Source of the DNA: Nocardioides nematodiphilus
GTDB lineage: Bacteria; Actinomycetota; Actinomycetes; Propionibacteriales; Nocardioidaceae
Assembly (NCBI RefSeq): GCF_020216525.1
Contig: NZ_JAIWOY010000003.1
Span: forward strand, 268,344 to 332,343
Length of the DNA: 64,000 nucleotides
Direction of reading: 5' to 3'
A program made the translations under genes and the position numbers. Below the pieces are notes generated by a model. The model made no database searches, was not told where the DNA came from, and was given only the letters and a program-made list of their open reading frames with translations. Each line of letters begins with the position of its first letter. Within the stretch, counting starts at the first letter, position 1. Below, piece by piece: positions 15,694 through 23,587 of the stretch.

Positions 15694-17014
15694 CGCGTGC
15701 CTCCATCGGCAGGCGCACGGTGAACGTGCTGCCCTCCCCGAGCGTGCTCATGACCTCGATGTGGCCGCCGAGCGCCGTCGCGACCACCTGGGCGAAGGGC
15801 AACCCGAGACCGGTGCCCTTGGTGCTCGCGTGCAACGGCGAGGTCGCCTGGTAGAACTCCTCGAAGATGCGGGCCTGGTCGTCCTGCGAGATGCCGAGGC
15901 CGGTGTCGCGCACGGTGAAGACGGCCTCCTGATCCTCGGCGTGCACCGAGACGGCGATCGCCCCGGACTCGGTGAACTTGGCGGCGTTGCTGAGCAGGTT
16001 GCGCAGGACGTGTCGCAGCAGGTCCGGATCGGTCACCATCGTCTCCGGACCGGCGACGTCGATCTCCAAGGCGACACCCGGGCGCACGATCGGCTCGATG
16101 ACGCCGCGCAGCTCCTCGAAGAGGTCGCGCAGGTCGATCTCGGAGACGGTCGGCTGCAGGCGTCCGGACTCCGCCTTCGCCAGGTCGAGCAGCTCGTCGA
16201 CCAGGCGCCGCAGGTCTCCGGTGCTCGTCCGGATGTACTGCACCTGCTCGGCGTGCTCGGGTCCGAGCCGCTCAGGCTGATGCGGATCGAGGAGCAGCCC
16301 CGTGAGCCCCAGGATCGAGTTGACCGGCGTCCGCAACTCGTGGCTGATGCTGCGCAGGAACCGACTCTTCGCCTCACTGGCGTGTCGCAGCTGGAGATTC
16401 TTGTCGTCGATCTCGGCGTAGAGGGCCACCACCCCCTGATTGGTGTGGTCCAGCTCCGCGGAGAGCTCGGCATAGAGCGCCATCACGCCGCGATTGGTCT
16501 CCTCCAGCTCGGCGTTGACGACCTCCAGCTCGGCTCGCTGGGCCCGAACCTCCTCCAGCGCGGCCAGCAGCTCGCGGTTCTGCTCACGCAGCTCGGCGGC
16601 CGGAGAGGACGGGTTCTGCGCGAGCAGGTCCCGCCGCAGCGTCTGGAGCTCGGACCGGGACGGCGGCGGGCCGGACAACCACTTCTCCAGAACCACCCGC
16701 ACCCCGTCCTCCTGGGCGGGCTGCTCCTGGCGATCGACCAGCTTGCGCACCGAGGCGATCGCGTCGTCCCACCCGGACGGCCGGCGGGCGGCACGCAGCT
16801 CGACCTGCAGGGCGTCACCGCGGACCGTCAGGGTCAGGGCTCCGCTGCCGGTGGAGACGATTTCGCGGCCGACCTCGCTGACCGCCGTCGCCACGCGCAG
16901 CGCGTCGAGCCGGTCGAAGCCGAGCGTCAGCGCGCACTGACGCCCCAGCTGGCGCCCGACGAAGACGTCCTCCTCGGTGAGCATGGCCATCTCGGCGAGG
17001 ACCGATGTGCTCAT
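15686..17014 (-). CDS. Cytoplasmic histidine kinase with RsbT-like N terminus
   Basis: A 442-residue kinase without transmembrane segments. Residues 1-100 resemble an RsbT/RsbW-like helix-sheet without full ATP-box motifs. Residues about 140-215 are a coiled coil that contains two near-identical segments (TNRGVMALYAEL and TNQGVVALYAEI). HisKA carries SHELRTP with His225. The HATPase has the N box (NLLSNAAKF), DTGLG and GTGLGLP. The adjacent receiver-phosphatase is the obvious phosphotransfer partner. It overlaps the preceding gene by 4 nt. The signal is probably passed from the stressosome proteins encoded upstream. Confidence 0.9.
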   Translation of the reverse strand: MSTSVLAEMAMLTEEDVFVGRQLGRQCALTLGFDRLDALRVATAVSEVGREIVSTGSGALTLTVRGDALQVELRAARRPSGWDDAIASVRKLVDRQEQPAQEDGVRVVLEKWLSGPPPSRSELQTLRRDLLAQNPSSPAAELREQNRELLAALEEVRAQRAELEVVNAELEETNRGVMALYAELSAELDHTNQGVVALYAEIDDKNLQLRHASEAKSRFLRSISHELRTPVNSILGLTGLLLDPHQPERLGPEHAEQVQYIRTSTGDLRRLVDELLDLAKAESGRLQPTVSEIDLRDLFEELRGVIEPIVRPGVALEIDVAGPETMVTDPDLLRHVLRNLLSNAAKFTESGAIAVSVHAEDQEAVFTVRDTGLGISQDDQARIFEEFYQATSPLHASTKGTGLGLPFAQVVATALGGHIEVMSTLGEGSTFTVRLPMEARDA

Positions 17015-18033
17015 GCGACCGTCCGGAGGACGAGGAGGCCCGAGTCGTCACGACGGCTCGCGGCCTTGCGCAGCAGCGCCGCACAGACCACCGCCGGGCG
17101 GTGGGCCAAGATGCCGGGGAGGTCCTCGATGCCCCAGCGCTGGGAGAGTCCGTCGCTGTGCATCACCGCCATGGCCGAGTCGGCCGTGGAGTGGGTCTGC
17201 TCGCGCGGCTGCGGGGCCCGATGCCCGACGATGCCGGGCTGGGTGGGCAGCGTGCGCACCCCGGCAGGACCTGCCAGCCGTACGACGATGTTGCCGATCC
17301 CGGCATGGATCAGCGTGTCCGCGGCCGGATCGAAGGCCAGCACGGAGACCGCCGCTCCCCGGGTGCCGCGCAGTGCTCCGTGGATCAGGTCCAGCAGCGC
17401 GGCCGGTGCGACGCTGTCCGACGCCGCGAGGACCTCCGCGGCGCGCTGCGAGGCCTCCGCGGCGAGGGGGCCGTGGCCCAGCCCGTCGGCGACCATGGCG
17501 ACATGGATGCCGTCGGTGAGGCGGTACGCGGCCGCATCGCCGCACGGGCCCTCCTCCGAGAGGGGCCGGGTCAGATCGGAGACTCGCGCGCCGGGCTCGT
17601 CGGGAGTGTCGGCGGTGCGGTGGAGGACCGCCTCCGCGATCGTGCCGAGGGCAGGCACCGAGTAGACGTCGAAGGCCGATGCGAGTCGCCGGCACGCGCC
17701 GAGTCCGATGCCGAGCGTCCCTCGCGTGGAGGCGCCGTCGGAGATGAGGGCGTTGATGTTGCGACTGCCGGGACCGGCGTCGATGGCGAGGACCCGCAGG
17801 GCCATCCCGTCGGCGCCGTCGATGAGCCGAAGCACCATCTCGCCCCCGCCGGCATGGCGCACCAGGTTGGTCGCCAGCTCGGTGACGACGATGCCGATCT
17901 CGCCGACCCGATCCTCGGAGAAGCCGGCCTCGGCCGACAGCGCGGTCGCGGCCCGGCGTACGGCCGGGACCGCGGCGTCGCCGTCGACGACCCACCAGCG
18001 GTCGGCGGTGTGACGCGAGCGTGCCGGTGGCAC
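17011..18033 (-). CDS. HATPase-PP2C fusion (RsbT/RsbX-like anti-sigma/phosphatase)
   Basis: A 340-residue protein. Residues 10-135 form an RsbT/RsbW-type HATPase with N box (ELATNLVRHAGGG), DAGPG and GIGLGACRRL. Residues about 150-335 form a small SpoIIE/PP2C domain with DGLGHGPLAAEAS and the closing DDSGLLVL. The layout matches the RsbX-like or RsbT-fused phosphatases found in actinobacterial stressosome operons. There it likely resets the phosphorylated RsbR/RsbS. It starts 2 nt after the rsbT stop and overlaps the kinase gene downstream by 4 nt, so it is in one operon. Confidence 0.86.
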   Translation of the reverse strand: MPPARSRHTADRWWVVDGDAAVPAVRRAATALSAEAGFSEDRVGEIGIVVTELATNLVRHAGGGEMVLRLIDGADGMALRVLAIDAGPGSRNINALISDGASTRGTLGIGLGACRRLASAFDVYSVPALGTIAEAVLHRTADTPDEPGARVSDLTRPLSEEGPCGDAAAYRLTDGIHVAMVADGLGHGPLAAEASQRAAEVLAASDSVAPAALLDLIHGALRGTRGAAVSVLAFDPAADTLIHAGIGNIVVRLAGPAGVRTLPTQPGIVGHRAPQPREQTHSTADSAMAVMHSDGLSQRWGIEDLPGILAHRPAVVCAALLRKAASRRDDSGLLVLRTVA

Positions 18034-18034
18034 G

Positions 18035-18451
18035 TCAGCGCCGCCACTTCGCGATGGTCACCGTGGTGCCGGCGCCGGGAGCGGTGTCGAGGTGGAAGTC
18101 GTCCACCAGCCGACGCGTGCCCGACAGGCCCAGCCCGAGGCCGTTCCCGCTCGTCCACCCATCGGTGAGGGCGAGATCGGTGTCGGCGATGCCGGGGCCG
18201 TCATCGGAGAAGACGACCTCCACGCCGACCGAGGTCCCTTGCGTCAACCGTCGGACGCGCGCCTCGCCGCCTCCGCCGTAGACGAGCGTGTTGCGCGCGA
18301 GCTCGCTCGCGGCCGTCACGAGCTTCGTCTGGTCGACCAGCGACAGCCGTACCGCTGTGGCGACGTCGCGCACCAGCTGCCGGACCCGTACGACGTCGGA
18401 GTCCGCCTTCAAGGGCAGGACGGTCTGGTCGTCAGTCGGCGCGTCCGTCAT
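18035..18451 (-). CDS. rsbT: RsbT serine/threonine kinase of the stressosome
   Basis: A 138-residue GHKL kinase. The N box is ASELARNTLVYGGGG, and the ATP lid motifs are DDGPGI and GLGLGLSGTRRL. ASELARN is the signature of RsbT rather than RsbW. RsbT phosphorylates RsbR and RsbS in the stressosome and, when released, activates a PP2C phosphatase. The chosen ATG 18451 lies inside the end of rsbS (20-nt overlap), giving translational coupling. Upstream extension to 18541 has no protein character. Confidence 0.92.
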   Translation of the reverse strand: MTDAPTDDQTVLPLKADSDVVRVRQLVRDVATAVRLSLVDQTKLVTAASELARNTLVYGGGGEARVRRLTQGTSVGVEVVFSDDGPGIADTDLALTDGWTSGNGLGLGLSGTRRLVDDFHLDTAPGAGTTVTIAKWRR

Positions 18452-18836
18452 CGGGGGTGACGCCCCTTTCCACGACCGGGAACTCCACGCTGTCGCGCAG
18501 CATCCGGAGGCCGCGGTCGACATCGAGCGCGGTGCGCACACCCGAGAGGGTCAGCCCCAGCTCGACGAGCGTGATGGCGACCGCGGGCTGCATGCCGACG
18601 ACGACGGTCTCCGCGTCGAGCACCCGTGAGACCGCCGCGGTGGTGGAGATCATGCGCCCGATGAAGCTGTCGACGATCTCGAGCGCGGAGATGTCGATCA
18701 GGACGCCCTTGGCGCCCGTCTCCACGATCCGGTTGCTGAGGTCGTCCTGCAGCATCAACGCGGTGTGGTCCTGAAGGTCGACCTGGATCGAGACCAGGAG
18801 CATCTCGCCGATCCGGAGGATCGGGATGCGCTCCAT
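18432..18836 (-). CDS. rsbS: RsbS stressosome scaffold (STAS)
   Basis: A 134-residue single STAS domain. The phosphorylation-site block IVDSFIGRMI is the RsbS signature (Ser in D-S-F-I-G-R). RsbS co-assembles with RsbR and holds RsbT until phosphorylated. Start ATG 18834-18836 overlaps the rsbR stop by 1 nt (TGATG), and the 3' end overlaps rsbT. A C-terminal tail of about 15 residues beyond the STAS fold is polar. Confidence 0.92.
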   Translation of the reverse strand: MERIPILRIGEMLLVSIQVDLQDHTALMLQDDLSNRIVETGAKGVLIDISALEIVDSFIGRMISTTAAVSRVLDAETVVVGMQPAVAITLVELGLTLSGVRTALDVDRGLRMLRDSVEFPVVERGVTPDDGRAD

Positions 18837-19672
18837 CAGGACCTGCCGACGATGTCGAGGCCCGAACGGCGCATGGCGAGCAGCATCGCGTCGGACAGGT
18901 TCGCCTTGGTGTGGATGTCGCCGAACTCGATGCCCAGCGCCACGACCGTCTGCGCGATCTGCGGGCGGATGCCCGAGACGATGCACTCGGCTCCGAGCAG
19001 GCGAGCGGCCTGGACGGTCTTGAGCAGATGCTGCGCGACCTGCGTGTCCACGGCCGGCACGCCGGTGATGTCGATGATGGCGTGCTCCGAGCCGGTGTCG
19101 ACGAGGGCCTGCAACAGCGCCTCCATGACCACCTGGGTCCGGGCCGAGTCGAGGGTGCCGACCAGCGGCAGCGCCACGATGTTGTCCCACAGCTTCACCA
19201 CCGGGGTGGAGAGCTCGAGCAAGGTCTCGGCCTGCTGCGCGATCACGGTCTCGCGGGCGTTCGCATACGTCTCGAGCATGTACAGCCCGAGGTCGTCCAC
19301 GATGATCGACAGGTTCGCGAACGCCCGATAGGCGGCGAGGTCGCCACGTCGTCCGAGCAGGTCCAGCACGACCTGCTTCAGCGCGAAGATGCTGGTAGCG
19401 GCCTCGGTGGGGGAGAAGCCCTGACGCGCGCGGGTGCGGCCGAGGTCGTTGAGAAGGGCGCGCAGTCCGTCGTAGACGCTGCTGCGGATATCGGTCTCGG
19501 CGCCCTCGCCGGCGAGGAGTCCGTTGTAGATCTCGCGGATGTCGTTGGCCAGATCGCTGCCGGTCATCCGGCCGGCGAGGCTGGCCTCGGCCGCCGCGGT
19601 CCACGCCGCGATCACCTCGTCCTCGTTCTCGCGGAGCAGGTCGATCCACTGGTGGTCGGGTTGTGGCGACAC
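18836..19672 (-). CDS. rsbR: RsbR stressosome co-antagonist/sensor
   Basis: A 278-residue protein. The N-terminal about 145 residues are all-helical, as in RsbRD-type non-heme globin-like sensor domains. The C-terminal STAS domain starts at ELSTPVVKLWDNIVALPL. It includes VDTQVAQHL, whose Thr corresponds to the RsbT target, and SGIRPQIAQTVVALG. GTG at 19670-19672 is chosen because AAGGATGG lies about 7 nt upstream; ATG 19744 would add 24 low-quality residues. It is the first gene of the minus-strand stressosome operon, divergent from a plus-strand anti-sigma kinase gene. The sensed signal is unknown. Confidence 0.9.
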   Translation of the reverse strand: MSPQPDHQWIDLLRENEDEVIAAWTAAAEASLAGRMTGSDLANDIREIYNGLLAGEGAETDIRSSVYDGLRALLNDLGRTRARQGFSPTEAATSIFALKQVVLDLLGRRGDLAAYRAFANLSIIVDDLGLYMLETYANARETVIAQQAETLLELSTPVVKLWDNIVALPLVGTLDSARTQVVMEALLQALVDTGSEHAIIDITGVPAVDTQVAQHLLKTVQAARLLGAECIVSGIRPQIAQTVVALGIEFGDIHTKANLSDAMLLAMRRSGLDIVGRS

Positions 19673-19888
19673 GTCTTGCCATCCTTCGTCGAGGCGATCG
19701 CGTGAGGGGCTCACGTCGCCCCGTATCTTGGCAGAGAAGGGCAACCGCCCGCGCCCGGCATCTTTACTTTGCGCTCGTTCCCGCGCGTTTGTTTAGGAAT
19801 CGGCGCGCGAGGGGAGACATGCCTCGACAGGGGTGCGTGCGACGAGCCGCGACCGTCGCTACGAGGGGGCAGGGGAGGTGGATGCGGC

Positions 19889-20308
19889 ATGGCGTTGAAC
19901 GGAAGCGAGCGGCATGAGCTCCCCGCCGTCCCAGGAGCCGTCGCAGCGGCGCGCGCGATCGTGGACGAGGCCGCAACCAGCCTCTCGGTGGCGCTGCGCG
20001 ACGACGCCGCTCTCCTCGTCTCGGAGCTGATGAGCAACGCGGTCCGCCATGGCGGCGCCATCGCCACGCTCACGGTGAGCCTGGCTGAGGGCTACCTGTC
20101 CGTCGCGCTGCACGACGACGGTGCTGGTCGGCCGGTGATGCCGTCCGGGGCTCTGGATCCGTCGGTCGCCTCCGGGCGGGGACTTCGGATCCTCGATCGG
20201 ATCGCGGCCCAATGGGGCGTGGAGGACGATCGCGTCGGCAGCGGCAAGACGGTCTGGTTCCGTCTTGCGACCGGCGAGGGCACGACGGCCGTGAGGGCGA
20301 GAACATGA
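19889..20308 (+). CDS. RsbW-type ATP-binding anti-sigma/STAS kinase
   Basis: A 139-residue HATPase_c_2 protein with N box (LVSELMSNAVRHGG), DDGAGRP and GRGLRILDRIAAQWG. Such proteins either bind a sigma factor or phosphorylate STAS antagonists. GGGGAGG about 9 nt upstream supports ATG 19889. The next two genes encode STAS proteins, so this is likely their kinase. It is divergent from rsbR across a 216-nt intergenic region. I looked there for a SigF-like GTTT/GGGTA promoter and saw none convincing. Confidence 0.88.
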   Translation: MALNGSERHELPAVPGAVAAARAIVDEAATSLSVALRDDAALLVSELMSNAVRHGGAIATLTVSLAEGYLSVALHDDGAGRPVMPSGALDPSVASGRGLRILDRIAAQWGVEDDRVGSGKTVWFRLATGEGTTAVRART

Positions 20309-20339
20309 TGAGCGACAAGTTGAGGGAGTACCAGACGGT

Positions 20340-20678
20340 ATGGAGTTGACGATCAACCGGAGTAGTGACGAGGCGGAGAGGGACACCCTGATCCTGGACG
20401 GGTCGATCGACCTCGTCACCCGGCAGGCACTGCTCGACGAGGGTCACGCGATCCTCGAGCAGGGTGGTGGGCTCGTGCTCGACATGGCGGAGGTGGACTT
20501 CATCGACTCGACGGGCATCGGCGCCCTGGTCGAGCTGGCGCGTGCCGCCAAGGCCCAGGGCTCACGTGTGCTGATCGCACGCAGCTCGCCGCGGGTCGCG
20601 CGCGTGCTCGAGTTCAGCGGCCTCGACGAGGCGCTCGGTGGGCTCGCTCCGTCCGATACCGGCCCCGGTGCTCGGTAG
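20340..20678 (+). CDS. STAS anti-sigma factor antagonist (RsbV-like)
   Basis: A 112-residue STAS domain with strand GSIDLVTRQALLDEG and the phosphoserine block DFIDSTGIGALVEL (Ser57). The unphosphorylated form would bind the anti-sigma protein and free the sigma factor; PP2C phosphatases encoded on both sides could activate it. GGGAG about 9 nt upstream supports ATG 20340. It sits 31 nt after the RsbW-type kinase and 10 nt before a second STAS gene. Confidence 0.9.
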   Translation: MELTINRSSDEAERDTLILDGSIDLVTRQALLDEGHAILEQGGGLVLDMAEVDFIDSTGIGALVELARAAKAQGSRVLIARSSPRVARVLEFSGLDEALGGLAPSDTGPGAR

Positions 20679-20688
20679 GATGTCCTTG

Positions 20689-21012
20689 ATGCCTCTCTTC
20701 GCCGCCACGCGCGAGACCGACCTCGAGGGCCAGGACGTCCTGGTCGTCACGGGTGACGTCGACCTGGCCACCGCCCCCGAACTCGTCTCCGTCGCCGATG
20801 CCTGGACCTCCGCCGGCCTCCACGGGCCCATGCGGCTCGATCTGACCGGGGTCACCTTCCTGGACTCCACCGGGATCAGTGCCCTGCTGGAGATCCGCCG
20901 CGCCGCGGCCAGCGCCGGCACCGGGGTCGCCGTCGTCGGCCGCTCTCCGATCGTGGATCGGGTCTTCACGTTGGCCGGGATCGACGACCTGTTCGCACGC
21001 GACGACGTCTGA
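20689..21012 (+). CDS. Second STAS anti-sigma factor antagonist
   Basis: A 107-residue STAS protein with the strand VVTGDVDLATAPELVS and phosphosite block FLDSTGISALLEI. It shares the fold and motif order with the gene upstream but is clearly a divergent copy. ATG 20689 is preferred over ATG 20680: GGTAGGA lies about 8 nt upstream. The same TAGGAT could also be a -10 giving a near-leaderless mRNA. Two antagonists in a row suggest separate inputs to one or more anti-sigma proteins. Confidence 0.88.
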   Translation: MPLFAATRETDLEGQDVLVVTGDVDLATAPELVSVADAWTSAGLHGPMRLDLTGVTFLDSTGISALLEIRRAAASAGTGVAVVGRSPIVDRVFTLAGIDDLFARDDV

Positions 21013-21092
21013 CATATCCGCAGTGTCCGACGGGATCCTCGTATCCCTCGGGCGCACAGGTCGCGGGCCGACGCCCGTGTAATGAGGTAGCA

Positions 21093-21503
21093 ATGGTTCA
21101 CCCTGGCAGCACCCCCTGGCCCTCCTATGGCACCTCGCTGCAGGTCCCGGCCCATCCGGACTTCGTCGCCGCGATCCGCGCGATGACCCGATCGATGGCC
21201 GTGCTCGCCGATGTCTCCCTCGAGGACGCCGAGGACCTGCAGATGGCTGTCGACGAGGCTGCCATCCTTCTGCTGCCGCTCGTCGACGACTCGGTGGCGC
21301 CGGCCCTGTCGGTCGAGTTCGAGCTGGGCGCCGACGGTGTCGTCGTGCGCCTCTCCGCGGCCTGCCGTCCGGGTGCGGAGGTGGACCGGAGCGGCATGCC
21401 GTGGGCGATGCTCGTCGCGATCGACCCCGCGACCGCCGTGCAGTCGCAGGACGGCCGGGTGGCGATCGAGATCTCTCGCCGCCGAGAGGACCAGCTTCGG
21501 TGA
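21093..21503 (+). CDS. Anti-sigma factor of the RsbW/UsfX type with degenerate ATP site
   Basis: A 136-residue protein with the helix EDLQMAVDEAAILLLPL, which aligns with the N-box helix of RsbW-type anti-sigma factors. The Asn expected four residues after Glu55 is Leu59. No D-x-G-x-G or G-x-G-L-G lid is seen, so ATP binding and kinase activity are unlikely. This is reminiscent of the mycobacterial SigF anti-sigma style. It overlaps the sigma-factor gene by 4 nt (GTGA), the typical anti-sigma/sigma coupling, so a binding role is inferred. GAGGTAG lies 7 nt upstream of ATG 21093. Confidence 0.8.
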   Translation: MVHPGSTPWPSYGTSLQVPAHPDFVAAIRAMTRSMAVLADVSLEDAEDLQMAVDEAAILLLPLVDDSVAPALSVEFELGADGVVVRLSAACRPGAEVDRSGMPWAMLVAIDPATAVQSQDGRVAIEISRRREDQLR

Positions 21504-22282
21504 CCGAGGAGACGTCCCGTTGGACGCCCCGGCAGACCGAGGAGGTGGCGGCGCTGTTCCGGCGACTCTCCACGCCCGGCATCGAGGTCGAGGAGTACCG
21601 CGCCGTGCGCGAGCAGATCATCGAGATGAATCTGCCGCTGGTGACCTATCTGACCCGTCGCCTCGCCAACCGCACCGCTCCGCACGAGGACCTGGTCCAG
21701 GTGGGCTCGGTAGGCCTGATCAAGGCGGTCGATCGGTTCGACCCCGGCCGGGGGCACGAGTTCGTGACCTACGCGGCGCCGGTGATCCTGGGTGAGATCA
21801 AGCGCTACCTGCGCGACGCGACGGCTCTGGTCCGCGCGCCGCGACGCGCCCAGGAGCTGCGCGGTGCCGTGATGGAGAGCCGGGAGGCGCTCCACCAGAA
21901 GCTCGGGCGCGCTCCGACGATCTCTGAGATCGCCGAGCACGTGGGGGCGAGCGGCGAGGAGGTGGTCGAGACCATCGAGGTCGTCCACAGCCGCACCGGC
22001 CACCCGCTCGACGCGCTCGTCGGCCCCTCCGCGGGCGCGCTGCAGCAGCTCGTCGCCATCGAGGAGGAGGGCTACGACAGCGCCGAGGCGAGGATCGACC
22101 TCCGCGGGGCGATCGCGGACCTGAGTGCGATGGAGCGGGCTGCGGTGACCCTGAAGTTCGCGGAGGGCAAGACGCAGGTCGAGATCGCCGAGCTCCTGGG
22201 CGTCTCGCAGATGCAGGTCTCCCGGCTGCTGCGCCGCAGTCTGGCCAAGATGCGGCTGATGCTCGACGAGCCGACGTCGTAG
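21500..22282 (+). CDS. sigF: SigB/SigF/SigG-family sigma factor
   Basis: A 260-residue group 3 sigma factor. Region 2 shows MNLPLVTYLTRRLANR, LVQVGSVGLIKAVDRFDP and FVTYAAPVILGEIKRYLRD. Region 3 follows with ELRGAVMESREALHQKLGRAPTI. Region 4 has LKFAEGKTQVEIAELLGVSQ with a helix-turn-helix. The order and spacing are those of general stress sigma factors. The start is GTG 21500, overlapping the anti-sigma gene by 4 nt. It is the natural output of the stressosome and RsbQP modules that surround it. Confidence 0.93.
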   Translation: MTEETSRWTPRQTEEVAALFRRLSTPGIEVEEYRAVREQIIEMNLPLVTYLTRRLANRTAPHEDLVQVGSVGLIKAVDRFDPGRGHEFVTYAAPVILGEIKRYLRDATALVRAPRRAQELRGAVMESREALHQKLGRAPTISEIAEHVGASGEEVVETIEVVHSRTGHPLDALVGPSAGALQQLVAIEEEGYDSAEARIDLRGAIADLSAMERAAVTLKFAEGKTQVEIAELLGVSQMQVSRLLRRSLAKMRLMLDEPTS

Positions 22283-22298
22283 GTCTCGCCGACCAGCC

Positions 22299-22688
22299 TC
22301 AAAGCAGCGGGTCGAGCGGAGGATCCGCGGCGACCGCCACGCCCCATACATCGGTCGTGTGGTCGATCCAGAAGGACCCGTTGTCGGAGCGCAGGACCTT
22401 GCGGCCGAGCTGGGTGCCGAGGACACCGACCTCGAGCCGGCCACGGATGCGGGCGAACACGATGTCGCCTCGCTGCGGGGTGCGCTCGGTGTCGACGACC
22501 ACGGAGGTGCCCGCGGGCAGACCCTGCGAGGTCAGGGCGTGGCTGCCGAGCCGGTGGACGAACTCCGAGGGCGGGCCCGCCGCGATGCTCCGGCGCCGGA
22601 CGCGTGGCACAGCCGTCGGCGTCGGCAGGCCGAGGGGAAGTGTCGCCTCGTCGCCCCCACGCGCAGTGATCGAACGCATGTTCGACAC
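22299..22688 (-). CDS. S24/S26 peptidase-like small protein
   Basis: A 129-residue protein. Its second half (VVVDTERTPQRGDIVFARIRGRLEVGVLG) matches the beta-strand core of LexA/signal peptidase-like domains, with the typical RGDIV turn. The usual Ser-Met nucleophile region reads HALTSQGLPAGTS, and the Lys/His base is not obvious, so peptidase activity is uncertain. There is no membrane segment. It converges on sigF with a 16-nt gap and is divergent from rsbQ. Some actinobacterial S24-like proteins are called signal peptidase without evidence. Confidence 0.6.
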   Translation of the reverse strand: MSNMRSITARGGDEATLPLGLPTPTAVPRVRRRSIAAGPPSEFVHRLGSHALTSQGLPAGTSVVVDTERTPQRGDIVFARIRGRLEVGVLGTQLGRKVLRSDNGSFWIDHTTDVWGVAVAADPPLDPLL

Positions 22689-22768
22689 CGTAGCAGGGGT
22701 GACGGGCGCTCCGCCCCGGCCGTGCGTCGGTGATTCCGCCTGCTGGAACGGTGAACTACGGTACGGCT

Positions 22769-23587
22769 ATGTCCTTTGCCGTACGGCTCAACGCCACGGT
22801 GCGAGGCCTCCGGGATGCTCAGGCGATCGTGTTCATCCATGGCTACGGCTGCGGCCAGGAGGTCTGGCGCCACGTCGCTCCGGAGTTCGAGGCCGACCAC
22901 CAGGTCGTGCTCATCGACCTGCCTGGGACCGACGGGGCCGATGGGTCGGCCTACGACCCTGCGCGCCACTCCTCCCTCCTCGGATACCGCGACGACCTGA
23001 TCTCGCTGATGGACGAGCTCGACCTGCGGTCGGCGGTGCTCGTCGGCCACTCCGTATCGGCCATGATCGTCGCCCTGGTCCAGATCGAGCGCCCGGATCT
23101 CGTGGACCGGCTGGTGCTAGCGGCCCCCTCGCCGCGCTACATCGACGACGCCCCGTACGTGGGTGGCTTCAGCACGGCCGACATCGATGACCTGCTCGCT
23201 CTGATGAACCGCAACCACCTCGGCTGGCAGGAGCCGTTGGCCGAGATGGTCGCGGGCGCGGGATCGCCGCAGATCAAGGGCGAGCTGGTCGAGCTCTTCT
23301 GCCGGATGCGACCGACCGTGGCGGCCCAGTTCGCCGAGCTCACCTTCCGCGGGGACAACCGCGCCGACCTGGTCGAGATCACGACGCCGACCCTGGTGCT
23401 GCAGTGCCGAGACGACGTGGTGGCGCCCCTGACGGTCGGACGGTACGTGGCGGACGCCGTCGCGGGCAGCGAGCTCCGGATCATCGAGACGCGGGGCCAC
23501 TGCCCGCAGCTGAGTGCGCCGGGGGAGACGACGAGCGCCATCCGCGACTTCCTCGCGCGCCCGCCCCACCGGGTGGCCGGCCGATGA
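22769..23587 (+). CDS. rsbQ: RsbQ-like alpha/beta hydrolase of the energy-stress pathway
   Basis: A 272-residue alpha/beta hydrolase. The oxyanion region is FIHGYGCGQEVWRHVAPEF, the nucleophile elbow is GHSVSAM (Ser), and the catalytic Asp and His are in LQCRDDVVAP and RGHCPQLS. The blocks LAAPSPRYIDD, GWQEP and ELFCRMRPTVAAQFA closely follow Bacillus RsbQ. RsbQ works with the phosphatase RsbP to report energy stress. ATG 22769 fits the RsbQ N terminus; the frame continues upstream to 22730. The stop overlaps rsbP by 4 nt (ATGA), preserving the Bacillus pairing. Confidence 0.92.
   Translation: MSFAVRLNATVRGLRDAQAIVFIHGYGCGQEVWRHVAPEFEADHQVVLIDLPGTDGADGSAYDPARHSSLLGYRDDLISLMDELDLRSAVLVGHSVSAMIVALVQIERPDLVDRLVLAAPSPRYIDDAPYVGGFSTADIDDLLALMNRNHLGWQEPLAEMVAGAGSPQIKGELVELFCRMRPTVAAQFAELTFRGDNRADLVEITTPTLVLQCRDDVVAPLTVGRYVADAVAGSELRIIETRGHCPQLSAPGETTSAIRDFLARPPHRVAGR

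Noticed and set aside
19673..19888. SigF-type promoter between rsbR and the RsbW-type kinase gene
   Set aside because: No GTTT and GGGTA pair with suitable spacing was visible on either strand.
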